From Natronococcus sp. A-GB7 (lineage in GTDB: Archaea > Halobacteriota > Halobacteria > Halobacteriales > Natrialbaceae), in the NCBI RefSeq assembly GCF_029688865.1, contig NZ_JARUKV010000012.1:1-64000 (forward strand): a stretch of 64,000 nt of DNA. The letters are read 5' to 3'. Below are positions 51,716 to 59,776 of this stretch, piece by piece (position 1 is the first letter of the stretch; each line of letters starts with the position of its first letter). Under the pieces are notes generated by a model. The model was not told the DNA's origin and ran no database searches. It worked only from the letters and a program-made list of their open reading frames with translations. The position numbers were made by a program, and so were the translations under genes.

Positions 51716-53356
51716 GTGAACCGAAACTACCCCGCCGAGGATCTCTCTGTCGGTACTGCTAACGTAGTCGCTCTTCTCGTGGGATTCGTCTCGATACCGG
51801 TTCTGTTCCGGCTGCTCGGTCCGGCCGGGTTCGGCGACTACGCGTTTCTGATGTCGGTGTTCGCGATCTACATGATCTTCGTCAGCTCCTGGATCGCAGA
51901 CGGCGTCCGGACGTTCCTGACGGAGGATCGCTCGACGCCCGACTGGGAGCCGTATGTGGTTGGCTACTACCTGCGACTCGCGGTGTTGTCCGCGCTTACG
52001 GGCGCCTTCGTCCTGTTTCTGGGCTCTCGGAACGGATTCGTTTCGGCGCTGTTCGGCGAGGAGTACACGAGCTACTTCTACGGGCTCGCGCTGCTGGTGC
52101 TCTCCGTCCAGTTCCAGACCTACTCGCGAAAGACACTCCAGGGATTCGGTCTCGAGCGCTATTCGGGCTTCCTCGGCGCTCTCGACAAAGTCGTGTTCGT
52201 CGGCGTCTCGGTCCCGCTCGTCTACCTCGGTTTCGGCGTTCCGGGTGCCCTGGCCGGTCACGCGGTCTCGAGCATCGTTTGTGGCATCGCCGGACTGACG
52301 GTGATCCACCAGCGCGTGTCGCTCTCGAGCGTGTTTCGAATACCCCCGCGGGAGTTCCCGCGAACGAAGCTGCTAACGTCCACCTCGACGAGCGTCGCGC
52401 TCCTCTTTCTGCTCGCCTCGCTCTACCACGTCGATATCGTGATGCTCCAGCAGTTCCGCGAGAGCTCGGCGGTCGGCAACTATCGAGCGGCGCTGTTCCT
52501 GGCCGAATTCCTCTGGTTCGTCCCGATCGCCCTCCAGACTGTTTACGCCCTCCCGACGTCCGAGCTATGGTCGCGAAACCGGCTCGACGAAATCACCGCC
52601 CTCGCGTCGAAGACGACCCGCTACACGCTCTTGCTGACTGCGGTCGTGGCGGTCGTAATCGCGGCACTGGCCGACGTCGTGGTCCCGATCTACTTCGGTC
52701 CCGACGCGACGCCGGCGATCGGTCCGGCGCTGTTGCTGTTGCCCGGCGCGCTCGGATTCGCTCTCGCACGGCCCATCCTCGTGATTTCGCAGGACCGGGG
52801 CACGCCCCGGTATCCGGTTCTTGCGACCGCCGGCGCCGCGGGGATCAACGTCGCGCTCAACTACCTGCTGATCCCGCGGTACGGAATGCACGGTGCGGCG
52901 TTCGCGACCACTGTCGGCTACGGATCGATGTTCGTCTTTCACTGGCTTTCGGCACAGCGGATCGGTTTCGACCCACTCGCCGACGCGCGACTCGGCCGAG
53001 TAGCGGCGACGACCGCTTTCGCTGCAGTACCGACGTTCGCCCTCGCGACGGTCGTAACGAACCCGTGGCTGGCGCTGCTTCTCGTCCCTCCGTTCGGGCT
53101 TCTCGTTCACCTCGTCTTCGCCGTCCTCACGGGTTCGATAGAACCCGCCGAGCCGTTCGAGCTTCTCGCCGAGCTTCCGTCACCGGTAGGGTCCCGAGCG
53201 GCACCCATCCGCGAGCGGCTCGAGGGCGTCAACGGTGACCTGACCGTCGTGGGCTGGTTCCAGAGCATGCTGTTTCTGGCCGGCGTGACGCTTTTATTAT
53301 CGGGTGTTCTCCTCGCGACGTTCGGGCCGGATACGGGAGTCCCAATCTTCGGGTAG
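51716..53356 (+). CDS. Polysaccharide flippase (Wzx/RfbX, MOP superfamily), copy 2
   Basis: A 546-residue polytopic protein starting with GTG. It has about 12-14 hydrophobic segments and the exporter pattern LFRLLGPAGFGDYAFLMSVF. It is paralogous to the flippase at 5419-6945 over most of its length and carries an extra C-terminal hydrophobic segment (LFLAGVTLLLSGVLLATFG) that the first copy lacks. It would flip lipid-linked glycans built by the GT2 encoded downstream (120 bases, same strand). The glycan identity is unknown. Confidence 0.9.
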   Translation: MNRNYPAEDLSVGTANVVALLVGFVSIPVLFRLLGPAGFGDYAFLMSVFAIYMIFVSSWIADGVRTFLTEDRSTPDWEPYVVGYYLRLAVLSALTGAFVLFLGSRNGFVSALFGEEYTSYFYGLALLVLSVQFQTYSRKTLQGFGLERYSGFLGALDKVVFVGVSVPLVYLGFGVPGALAGHAVSSIVCGIAGLTVIHQRVSLSSVFRIPPREFPRTKLLTSTSTSVALLFLLASLYHVDIVMLQQFRESSAVGNYRAALFLAEFLWFVPIALQTVYALPTSELWSRNRLDEITALASKTTRYTLLLTAVVAVVIAALADVVVPIYFGPDATPAIGPALLLLPGALGFALARPILVISQDRGTPRYPVLATAGAAGINVALNYLLIPRYGMHGAAFATTVGYGSMFVFHWLSAQRIGFDPLADARLGRVAATTAFAAVPTFALATVVTNPWLALLLVPPFGLLVHLVFAVLTGSIEPAEPFELLAELPSPVGSRAAPIRERLEGVNGDLTVVGWFQSMLFLAGVTLLLSGVLLATFGPDTGVPIFG

Positions 53357-53476
53357 GAACCGTCCGACCCCGGCGGAAGCCGATCCTGTCGGAAACCGTA
53401 GCCGAACGGTTGCTCGATCCCTCTCGAGCCGATCGAAACGCGGTTAGTCCGTCGATAATAAAGCGCGGGTAGGCCC

Positions 53477-54463
53477 GTGTCGAACGAAATGGCACTGGTT
53501 AGCGTCATTATTCCGACGTACAACCGGGAGGAGACGGTTTCGAGAGCGATCGACAGCGTCCTCGAACAGACACACGACGACCTCGAGGTGCTCGTGGTCG
53601 ACGACGGATCGACCGACGAAACCGCGTCGGTTCTCGAATCCTACGACGACGACCGGGTGCGGCCGATCTGCCACGAGACGAATCAGGGGGCGAACGTCGC
53701 GCGGAACACGGGCATCGAACACGCCCGGGGAAAGTACATCGCCTTCCTCGACTCCGACGACGAGTGGCGCCCGGAGAAACTCGAGGCCCAGCTCGAGGTT
53801 CTCGAGCAGCGCTCCGCGGAGTGGGTCGCGGCCTACTGTGGGTTCGCGTTCGAACTCACCAGCGCCTCCGACAGGTTCCGCGGTCTAGCCGCCAGCGTTC
53901 TCTCCCAGGCGGACGACCGGCCGCGCATGGAGGGTGGGGAGGAACTCGTCGGCGAGATTCTCGCCGACAACGTTCACACGGGCGCTGGCTCGACGCTGAT
54001 CGTTCGAACCGACGTTGCGCGAGAGGTCGGCGGGTTCGACGAGACGCTCGACCGGTTCCAGGACCCCGAGTTCGTCCTGCGGATCCTCGAGGTCGGAAAG
54101 CTCGCCTACGTCGACGAACCGCTCGTCGTCCGCGAGGAGACCGGGACGCCACCCGCTGATACGATCAGACGAGCCGACGAACAGTATCTGTCGCTGTACG
54201 CCGAGGAAGTCGACCGGTTCGAAGACGAGGGGTACGAGATCCGCTCGAGCCACCACCTGGTGCTCGCGAAGAGCTACTTCAGCGAGGGGCGTCCGGCTCG
54301 CGGCTGCTGGCACCTCCTCCGTGCAGGGCCCGAACTGCGTCACGTACCGGGCGTCCTCTGGTCGGCCGTCTCCGGAGCCCGACGGCGTCCGTTCCCGTTT
54401 CTCGCTACCGCCTTCGTCCTCACGGTCGCCCTGATCGCTGGGTGGATCGGCCTTCGTTCCTGA
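53477..54463 (+). CDS. Family 2 glycosyltransferase
   Basis: A 328-residue GT-A glycosyltransferase. It has the standard start LVSVIIPTYNREETVSRAI, the nucleotide-binding VVDDGSTDETASVL, NQGANVARNTGI, and the metal-binding FLDSDDEW. A GFDETLDRFQDPEF stretch matches the family's acceptor-side ED region (here QDPEF). A single hydrophobic segment near the C-terminus (FLATAFVLTVALIAGWIGL) probably anchors it in the membrane. The start is GTG at 53477; an ATG four codons downstream (MALVSVI) is a credible alternative. It follows the flippase on the same strand. Confidence 0.92.
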   Translation: MSNEMALVSVIIPTYNREETVSRAIDSVLEQTHDDLEVLVVDDGSTDETASVLESYDDDRVRPICHETNQGANVARNTGIEHARGKYIAFLDSDDEWRPEKLEAQLEVLEQRSAEWVAAYCGFAFELTSASDRFRGLAASVLSQADDRPRMEGGEELVGEILADNVHTGAGSTLIVRTDVAREVGGFDETLDRFQDPEFVLRILEVGKLAYVDEPLVVREETGTPPADTIRRADEQYLSLYAEEVDRFEDEGYEIRSSHHLVLAKSYFSEGRPARGCWHLLRAGPELRHVPGVLWSAVSGARRRPFPFLATAFVLTVALIAGWIGLRS

Positions 54464-54735
54464 GGACGAACACATTTCCGCCGTCTCGACGAATCAGTTC
54501 GAAGAGTCTCTCGGTTTTCGCGTTTCTGGTGACTGCTCGAGACGGTGGTCAGCTCACCGGTTCGCACGCTTTCGAGAGCTGGTGAGGACAGGTGCGCAGT
54601 CGTATCGGCCGCGGCTACGGGGAGTTCGGTCACTCGTAGCGCGTAATCGATGTCGGTCGGATCGTACGCGAGAGAGTGCTCTCGGCGTCGGAAAAGCAAT
54701 AGAGAAGAGACACAAAGAGCGATCGCCGTCGCCGA
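54464..54735. other. Convergent intergenic region without a gene
   Basis: 272 bases between the GT2 stop and the leftward lipoprotein stop. The open frames are shadows with arginine-rich content; no hairpin stronger than background was found. Confidence 0.4.
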
Positions 54736-56085
54736 TCAGTGGCCGTTCCGGCGCATCGTCCAGAGGTCGTCGAAGTCGATGACCTCGACGTCCGACTCGT
54801 TGATGTACTCGAGCAGTTCCTCGTAGTCGTCGACGTCCATGGTGTTGTCCAGATCGAAGGCGTGGAAGTTCAGAATCGTACACTGGTTGTGTTCGGCCGC
54901 TGCGTCGACACACTGCATCGCGATGTCGAGGTCGTGGCCGATCGTCCGGGGCATCACCAGCGGGTCGAAACCGTGGACGCCCGTGAGGTTCGGACTCCCG
55001 GACTGGTTGAATCCGCCGGCGTAGTAGTAGTTCGAGGCGATATCGAGAACCCGCTGGTCGAAGTCGTTGTGGGGGAAGACGAGGTAGTGTCCGCCCTCGA
55101 GTTCGCTGTTGACGGCCCAGTTCTTGTCCGTATTCAGGGTGTCATCGAGCTCCTCGTCGTCGATATCGGTCCAGCTGGTGTGCGTTCCGTGGGCGACGAT
55201 CTGATCACCGGCCTCCTGGCGCTCGAGGAGTTGATCGATCGTCATGATCCCGTCGCGTTGGTCTCTGGTCCACTGACGGACGGCCGCCTGGACGGCGTTG
55301 ACGTCGTACTCGTCGTGGAGATCACCGGCCGGCTCGTAGAAGTCGTCGAACCCGTCGTCCCAGCAGAGGATGACGTATCCCTCGTCGGCTTTCTCGTGGG
55401 TACGCAGGTCGTCGAACCACACTTCGGCTTCGTCGCCGGTGTTGTGGACGACGAGTCGGACCTCGTCGATCGCGTCCTGTTCGACCGGCGTCGTACTTTC
55501 GTCGGCGAAGCCGGGACACATCCGGAACCAGCCGGGGTTCTCGTCACCGTAGGAGATCGACTGGAGCATGTAGCTCGCGTACCCCCCGTAGATGTCTCGA
55601 ACCTGGATCTCGAGAGCAATGTTGTGGGGCGTAGTCGTCTGGACGGCCACCGAGAGGTCGAGGTCTTCCATGTCGGTCGCCTCGTCCAGCTCCGTCGCGA
55701 CGACGGCGTTGTCCTCGTCCTCGGCCATGAGGCGAATACTCTGGTCGCCGTCGAAGGAGAACTCGTCATCCATCTCGGCCTCTCCTTCGAGGACCGCCCA
55801 GTCGTCGTCGGTCTCGAAGTCGTTGAGCTGGTCGCCGGGTTGTCTGAACTCCTCGCGGCTGTTGTACTCGGTTTCGACCTGGAGCTCGGGCGAGTCGTAC
55901 TCGTCGCCGTTCTCGCCGTTACCGTCGTCGCCGTTACCGTCGTCGCCGTTACCGTCGTCGTCACCGTTGCCGTCGTCGTCATCCTCGTCGGAGAGGAAAT
56001 CCGTACAGCCGGCCATAGCCGCTGCGAACGCCGTTGCACTGGATGCTGCGAGGAACCGCCGTCGGGTGTTCCGTCGTTGGGTCAT
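54736..56085 (-). CDS. Tat-exported lipoprotein with N-terminal beta module and polysaccharide deacetylase domain
   Basis: A 449-residue protein. The twin-arginine signal is RRRFLAASSATAF (residues 8-20), with a lipobox cysteine at 27 (MAGC). An Asp/Gly/Asn repeat spacer (about 33-60) follows, then a beta-rich module of about 170 residues (NDFETDDDWAVLEGEAEM, DGDQSIRLM, ALEIQVRDIYGGYASYML, VEQDAIDEVRLVVHNTGD, EVWFDDLRTH) resembling carbohydrate-binding modules, then a deacetylase-like domain (VILCWDDGFDDFYEPAGDL, IVAHGTHTSWTD). The combination suggests a surface-anchored enzyme that binds and modifies a polysaccharide. The NodB motifs are diverged (CWDDGFDD), so activity is uncertain. Confidence 0.87.
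   Translation of the reverse strand: MTQRRNTRRRFLAASSATAFAAAMAGCTDFLSDEDDDDGNGDDDGNGDDGNGDDGNGENGDEYDSPELQVETEYNSREEFRQPGDQLNDFETDDDWAVLEGEAEMDDEFSFDGDQSIRLMAEDEDNAVVATELDEATDMEDLDLSVAVQTTTPHNIALEIQVRDIYGGYASYMLQSISYGDENPGWFRMCPGFADESTTPVEQDAIDEVRLVVHNTGDEAEVWFDDLRTHEKADEGYVILCWDDGFDDFYEPAGDLHDEYDVNAVQAAVRQWTRDQRDGIMTIDQLLERQEAGDQIVAHGTHTSWTDIDDEELDDTLNTDKNWAVNSELEGGHYLVFPHNDFDQRVLDIASNYYYAGGFNQSGSPNLTGVHGFDPLVMPRTIGHDLDIAMQCVDAAAEHNQCTILNFHAFDLDNTMDVDDYEELLEYINESDVEVIDFDDLWTMRRNGH
55916..55960. repeat. Three 15-base tandem repeats inside the lipoprotein spacer
   Basis: ccgttaccgtcgtcg occurs three times in tandem, encoding the GDDGN repeats of the spacer after the lipobox; a diverged fourth copy follows. 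Copy number may vary between strains, which would alter spacer length. Confidence 0.75.
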
Positions 56086-56406
56086 TGCTGACTCCGGCTA
56101 GCGACAGCAATGGTATTATTATGGAGCCAATAGGCTCCCGGAATCCTCGAGTTGAGAATCTTATATGAGGGTTAGCCCCGGCGAATACTGCTGATAGAGC
56201 CACTAGACGACCCGACGACGTCTCGATCGAGATCTGTTTATTGGTGGCACACACCTGATTCACTTTGTGACCCGCTTAGTGGAACTATAGTTAATGGTGG
56301 CTCGCTCCCAGTGTGTTGTAGTTCGACGTGTGCGTGCTCACGTCCTTCCGGTTGGCGTTGCCGGTCGCGACCCCACGCCACAGTCACGCAGTGAGATGGT
56401 CTCGAG
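56086..56406. promoter_or_regulatory. 321-base divergent AT-rich region
   Basis: Contains a 6-base stem with 4-base loop (GGAGCC-aata-GGCTCC, 56123-56138), several TATA-like runs (gtattattatgg, atcttatatgagg) and a 10-base palindrome AACTATAGTT at 56283-56292. The lower GC content here and downstream is unlike the core genes. No gene is visible. Confidence 0.4.
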
Positions 56407-58095
56407 ATGAATACGGAACTCTTCGGCGTATTTGGCGGTACAGAAGCGTTCACCCGGCTTCGGTCGACGGACGAGTTCGACGAGGTACTCGTTGGGCCGT
56501 CGATAACCGTCGGGATCAGAGATTTTGGTCTCGGAACCCCCGGCTGGACGGCGAGCTACGACGGTGAAACTGGTTGCTGTGCTATTTGGGGCGAGGTGTA
56601 CGTACCCGGTCAGGAAACGAACGCCGCTCGCTGGCTCCTCGACGCCTACGAACGCGACGGTTCCGAGGCGCTAAACCGGCTCAATGGCTCCTATCTGGCG
56701 GTTCTCGACACGCCCGAAGAGACGTTCGTTGCGACGGATTCGATCCGTTCGCGGGAGTGTTTCTACACCGATGCCCCGGGAGTTCGCGTGTTCGGTACCG
56801 ACTCCACAACGGTCGCAAAAACTATTCCCGACCCCTCGTTCTGCCGAGACGGCATCCTCGAGTTTCTCCATCTGGGCGTTGCACTCGGTGAGAAGACGAG
56901 TCTCGAACAGCTCTCCCGACTCCCGATCGACAGCCAGCTGCGGCCATCGTCGGTTACCGACCTCGAGCGATTCGTCTACGACACCAGAGAGTTCGACTAC
57001 GCCGGAACGCTCGCGAACCGACTCGAACGAGCGATCGACCGTCGATCGATTCTTCCCGGACGAAAGGGGTTGCTTCTCTCTGCGGGATACGATTCCCGAA
57101 CACTGCTCTCCCAGCTCCCCGATCTCGAACACTGCTACACGGTCGGCAACTCCACGGCTCAGGAGGTTATCGGCGCCAAACGCCTCGCAGCGCAGTACGG
57201 TGCCGACCACACTGCGTTCGGACCCGACGAGCGCTACCTCTACGCCGACGGATCGAAGGTACAGTACTCGCAAGGAATCAAGGAGTCACTGCATATCCAC
57301 CACGCCGGATACACTGACGAAATCGACGTCGATACGATCTATCATGGCCTGCTGTGTGACACGTTCTTCCGGGGCCACTTTACCGCCCACGTCGACCTCG
57401 AGGTGTTCGGTAAACGGGTTCCGTTTGAACGACTCGATCCCGACCCCGACCCGATCGACGTTCTCCTCTCGCGGTTCGGTTACAGCCGGTCGACGAGCAG
57501 GAAACTGGCCGAACGAACCGCCTTCGACGTCGATCCCGAATCGTTCGTCAGACAGGCCGTCCGAACGGAGTTCGAATCGGTCCTCGACCGCTCCGATTCG
57601 ATCCAGAACGCGCTCAACTGCTGTGGAATCGCCAATCAGCCGTCGATGCCGTTCCACACCCAGCTCGCCGATAACTTCTTCGCGTCGTTTTTGGCCGCGG
57701 ATACGGAACTCCTCGACTGGCATCTCCACGCACCGCCAGCGGAACGATCCACGGACACCTTCCTCGAGGCGTGTAAACAGATCGATCCGGAGATGCTTCG
57801 CTACCGACCGCCGGACCGACCGCACAGCGTGACGCTGTTCAACGAGATGGAACGGTTCGTCCGTCGCAAGACACCGTTTTTCGATTCCTTCGAATCGCCG
57901 TGGCCGAACCGAAAACAGCTCTTTACCAGGTACAACTTCGATCAGCGACTGTTGCCGGAGTTCGAACACGTCCACGATCTACCCGCCCGACACAAGCTTC
58001 GCCTCAACGACTTTCTGGGCTGGGTCGATAGCTGGGACGAGAGCGCGGACCAGCATCTGAGATGGATCGAGCAGAACTCGTCTCTCGCCCAATAG
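56407..58095 (+). CDS. Asparagine-synthetase-like protein lacking the glutaminase cysteine
   Basis: A 562-residue protein. The N-terminal 180 residues resemble a class II glutamine amidotransferase (GVFGG start, CCAIWGEVYVP, LNGSYLAVLDTPEE, TDSIRSRECFY), but residue 2 is Asn (MNTELFG), so the catalytic Cys2 is missing. The C-terminal domain has a PP-loop variant GLLLSAGYDSRTLL (SAGYDS at 225-230) with the usual S-G-G-x-D-S changed to S-A-G-x-D-S. AsnB-like proteins with such changes occur in bacterial and archaeal polysaccharide loci, where they may amidate sugars or uronic acids using free ammonia. The role is inferred from context only. Confidence 0.85.
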   Translation: MNTELFGVFGGTEAFTRLRSTDEFDEVLVGPSITVGIRDFGLGTPGWTASYDGETGCCAIWGEVYVPGQETNAARWLLDAYERDGSEALNRLNGSYLAVLDTPEETFVATDSIRSRECFYTDAPGVRVFGTDSTTVAKTIPDPSFCRDGILEFLHLGVALGEKTSLEQLSRLPIDSQLRPSSVTDLERFVYDTREFDYAGTLANRLERAIDRRSILPGRKGLLLSAGYDSRTLLSQLPDLEHCYTVGNSTAQEVIGAKRLAAQYGADHTAFGPDERYLYADGSKVQYSQGIKESLHIHHAGYTDEIDVDTIYHGLLCDTFFRGHFTAHVDLEVFGKRVPFERLDPDPDPIDVLLSRFGYSRSTSRKLAERTAFDVDPESFVRQAVRTEFESVLDRSDSIQNALNCCGIANQPSMPFHTQLADNFFASFLAADTELLDWHLHAPPAERSTDTFLEACKQIDPEMLRYRPPDRPHSVTLFNEMERFVRRKTPFFDSFESPWPNRKQLFTRYNFDQRLLPEFEHVHDLPARHKLRLNDFLGWVDSWDESADQHLRWIEQNSSLAQ

Positions 58096-58201
58096 TTCCG
58101 CTTGTAAGATGGGTTTTTCTCACTCTGTAAAATGTTTATGCCCGGTTTGAACGCGTGAACAAACGGCCGCAACAGATTTATCGCATGCTATTGAGAGCAT
58201 A

Positions 58202-58207
58202 TTTATA
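58202..58207 (+). promoter_or_regulatory. TATA box for a leaderless transcript
   Basis: tttata at 58202-58207 lies about 28 bases upstream of the ATG at 58233, the spacing expected when transcription starts at or next to the start codon. This supports 58233 as the true start of the winged-helix protein. Confidence 0.55.
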
Positions 58208-58232
58208 GTACCAGACGTGTGTGATTCGCAAT

Positions 58233-58766
58233 ATGCGTCTGACGCCGTTTCGAAAGAACTCATCTTCGGACTCGAGTGGCGACGAGTCCACCGTTCAAGC
58301 GTCGACGTCTGTTAGAGTGTTCGAATACAACGAATCGTCGATCGTGTCTAACGACCGCGAGACCGACACGACGACGACCGGAGCGCCGGCCGAACTCGAA
58401 TGGAACGTCGTTTCTCTGCTCGAATCACGCAACGGACCAGTGACGATCGACGAGATCGCGGATCAGCTCTACGACGCCAGTGGAACCGACGACGTCGAAG
58501 CCTGGGGCGACGTTCACGAGCGCCTCTCGCAAACCGACTTGCCCGCACTCGACGCCTCGGGTGTGGTCGAGTACCGTCCCGAACGTGGAACCGTTGAGCT
58601 CGCCGACGACCACTCCACCGGTCGATGGCGCTATCCGATCGCGTTCGCATTTGCGGTCTCGCTGGCGCTGCTCGTCTCACCGTTCGTTTTCGAGATTACG
58701 GCGGCTGTTTCGGTCGTCGGCCTGCTGGCTGCCTGTCTCGGGACCGTCGCTACGATCTATCGGTAA
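58233..58766 (+). CDS. Membrane-anchored winged-helix protein 1
   Basis: A 177-residue protein. After a low-complexity, Ser/Thr-rich N-terminus (to about residue 50) comes a winged-helix-like domain (ELEWNVVSLLESRNGPVTIDEIADQLY, then ERLSQTDLPALDASGVVEYRP), and two C-terminal transmembrane helices (YPIAFAFAVSLALLVSPFVF and VSVVGLLAACLGTVATIY). It is leaderless by promoter position. It is convergent with a second protein of the same layout (11 bases between stops). Membrane-anchored DNA-binding proteins of this kind may be tethered regulators of surface-glycan genes; inferred. Confidence 0.75.
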   Translation: MRLTPFRKNSSSDSSGDESTVQASTSVRVFEYNESSIVSNDRETDTTTTGAPAELEWNVVSLLESRNGPVTIDEIADQLYDASGTDDVEAWGDVHERLSQTDLPALDASGVVEYRPERGTVELADDHSTGRWRYPIAFAFAVSLALLVSPFVFEITAAVSVVGLLAACLGTVATIYR

Positions 58767-58777
58767 CGCCGCGAAAC

Positions 58778-59368
58778 CTACTTGACGTACTGACCGATCG
58801 TCAGCGTCGTGAACATCAGCAGGATTAGCGCACTCAGTCCGATACCCGTGATGATCGAGAGCAGCGGCAGTTCGAGGATTGCTCCCAGCAGCAAGACTGC
58901 ACCCGCACCGGCGGCACCGATGTAGTAGTCGTCCCAGTCCGTTCCTCCTTCGTTTCCGGTGGCGGCAGCCGCGCTCGTGTTCGAATCTGCGTTGAGGTAG
59001 TAATCGAGCTGCCGGGCGAGCGGGCGTCGTTCGACGACACCGCGGTTCTGTTGGTAGTCGATAATACCGGCCTTGTCCAGCTTCGGAAGGTGTGACTGGT
59101 ACAACGGGATGTACACGCGCTGACGCTGATCCGAGGTCAGCTCCTGTACTGTCGTCTCGTTCTCCCAGGCGGCGACCTGTTCGGCCACGTCACGCATTCG
59201 TACGGAGCCATCCGTCTCTTGCAGATACTCGAGAACCATCCGTCGGCGCTCGTTCTGAAGAATATGAAAAATCTCGTCGACCGGAAGTTCGTCGTCGTCG
59301 GAGACGATGTCCGCTTCGCGGTCCTCACCCCGGCTTCGTTCCTCTGTAACGGTCTCTGTCGAACTCAT
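58778..59368 (-). CDS. Membrane-anchored winged-helix protein 2 (DUF7344-like)
   Basis: A 196-residue protein with a better conserved haloarchaeal winged-helix domain: DEIFHILQNERRRMVLEYLQ, RMRDVAEQVAAWENETTV, then the recognition segment YQSHLPKLDKAGIIDYQQNRG. It shares HLPKLDxxG with the 45928-46275 regulator. Two transmembrane helices close the protein (AAGAGAVLLLGAILELPLL and GIGLSALILLMFTTLTI), with a Thr/Ala/Ser linker in between. It is convergent with the preceding gene. Confidence 0.82.
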   Translation of the reverse strand: MSSTETVTEERSRGEDREADIVSDDDELPVDEIFHILQNERRRMVLEYLQETDGSVRMRDVAEQVAAWENETTVQELTSDQRQRVYIPLYQSHLPKLDKAGIIDYQQNRGVVERRPLARQLDYYLNADSNTSAAAATGNEGGTDWDDYYIGAAGAGAVLLLGAILELPLLSIITGIGLSALILLMFTTLTIGQYVK

Positions 59369-59776
59369 CGCGTTGATCAGTCCGACTCATGGACCAGTAT
59401 TAAAGCATGAAAATCGTCCATAGATGAACGGTTTTACTTCACCCAAATCCGTACTAACCTACCCGTTCAGACTGTTTCATATCGTGCACTGTGCGTGTAC
59501 AACCTCTGAGAAGCGTCCTTTCTGGATAACTGAGTTATAAAAAATCGCGTTCCGAACGATTACAGACAGCGGTATTCGGTTCGCCCGATCCGGCCGCGAC
59601 TCCAGGGGCAGGATCGGTACCAATCCGGACCGCATTTCAACAGCCAGCAAAAACAATGAAAACAAGACCGAATCGTGTTCCTCGACGTGCTGGGTCCGAC
59701 TGCTCACACCGAGTTGACCCCGCGGCCGTCGCTTATATGACTGATAACTAAACGCTCGAGGACCACAGGACCTGTA
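59369..59776. promoter_or_regulatory. 408-base intergenic region with orphan promoter-like element
   Basis: Three AT-rich boxes are visible: gctttaatac (minus strand, about 59396-59405) for the leftward winged-helix gene; gagttataaaaaat (59532-59545) with the 13-base dyad ATAACT-g-AGTTAT at 59526-59538 and no nearby start codon of note; and cgcttatatgac (59730-59741) before the DUF1616 gene. The central element may drive an unannotated transcript. The open frame at 59477-59707 on the minus strand has no family character and is not called. Confidence 0.4.

Noticed and set aside
59477-59707. A 76-codon minus-strand frame in the 59.4-59.8 kb gap
   Set aside because: No family resemblance, unremarkable composition, and a promoter-like element lies inside it.
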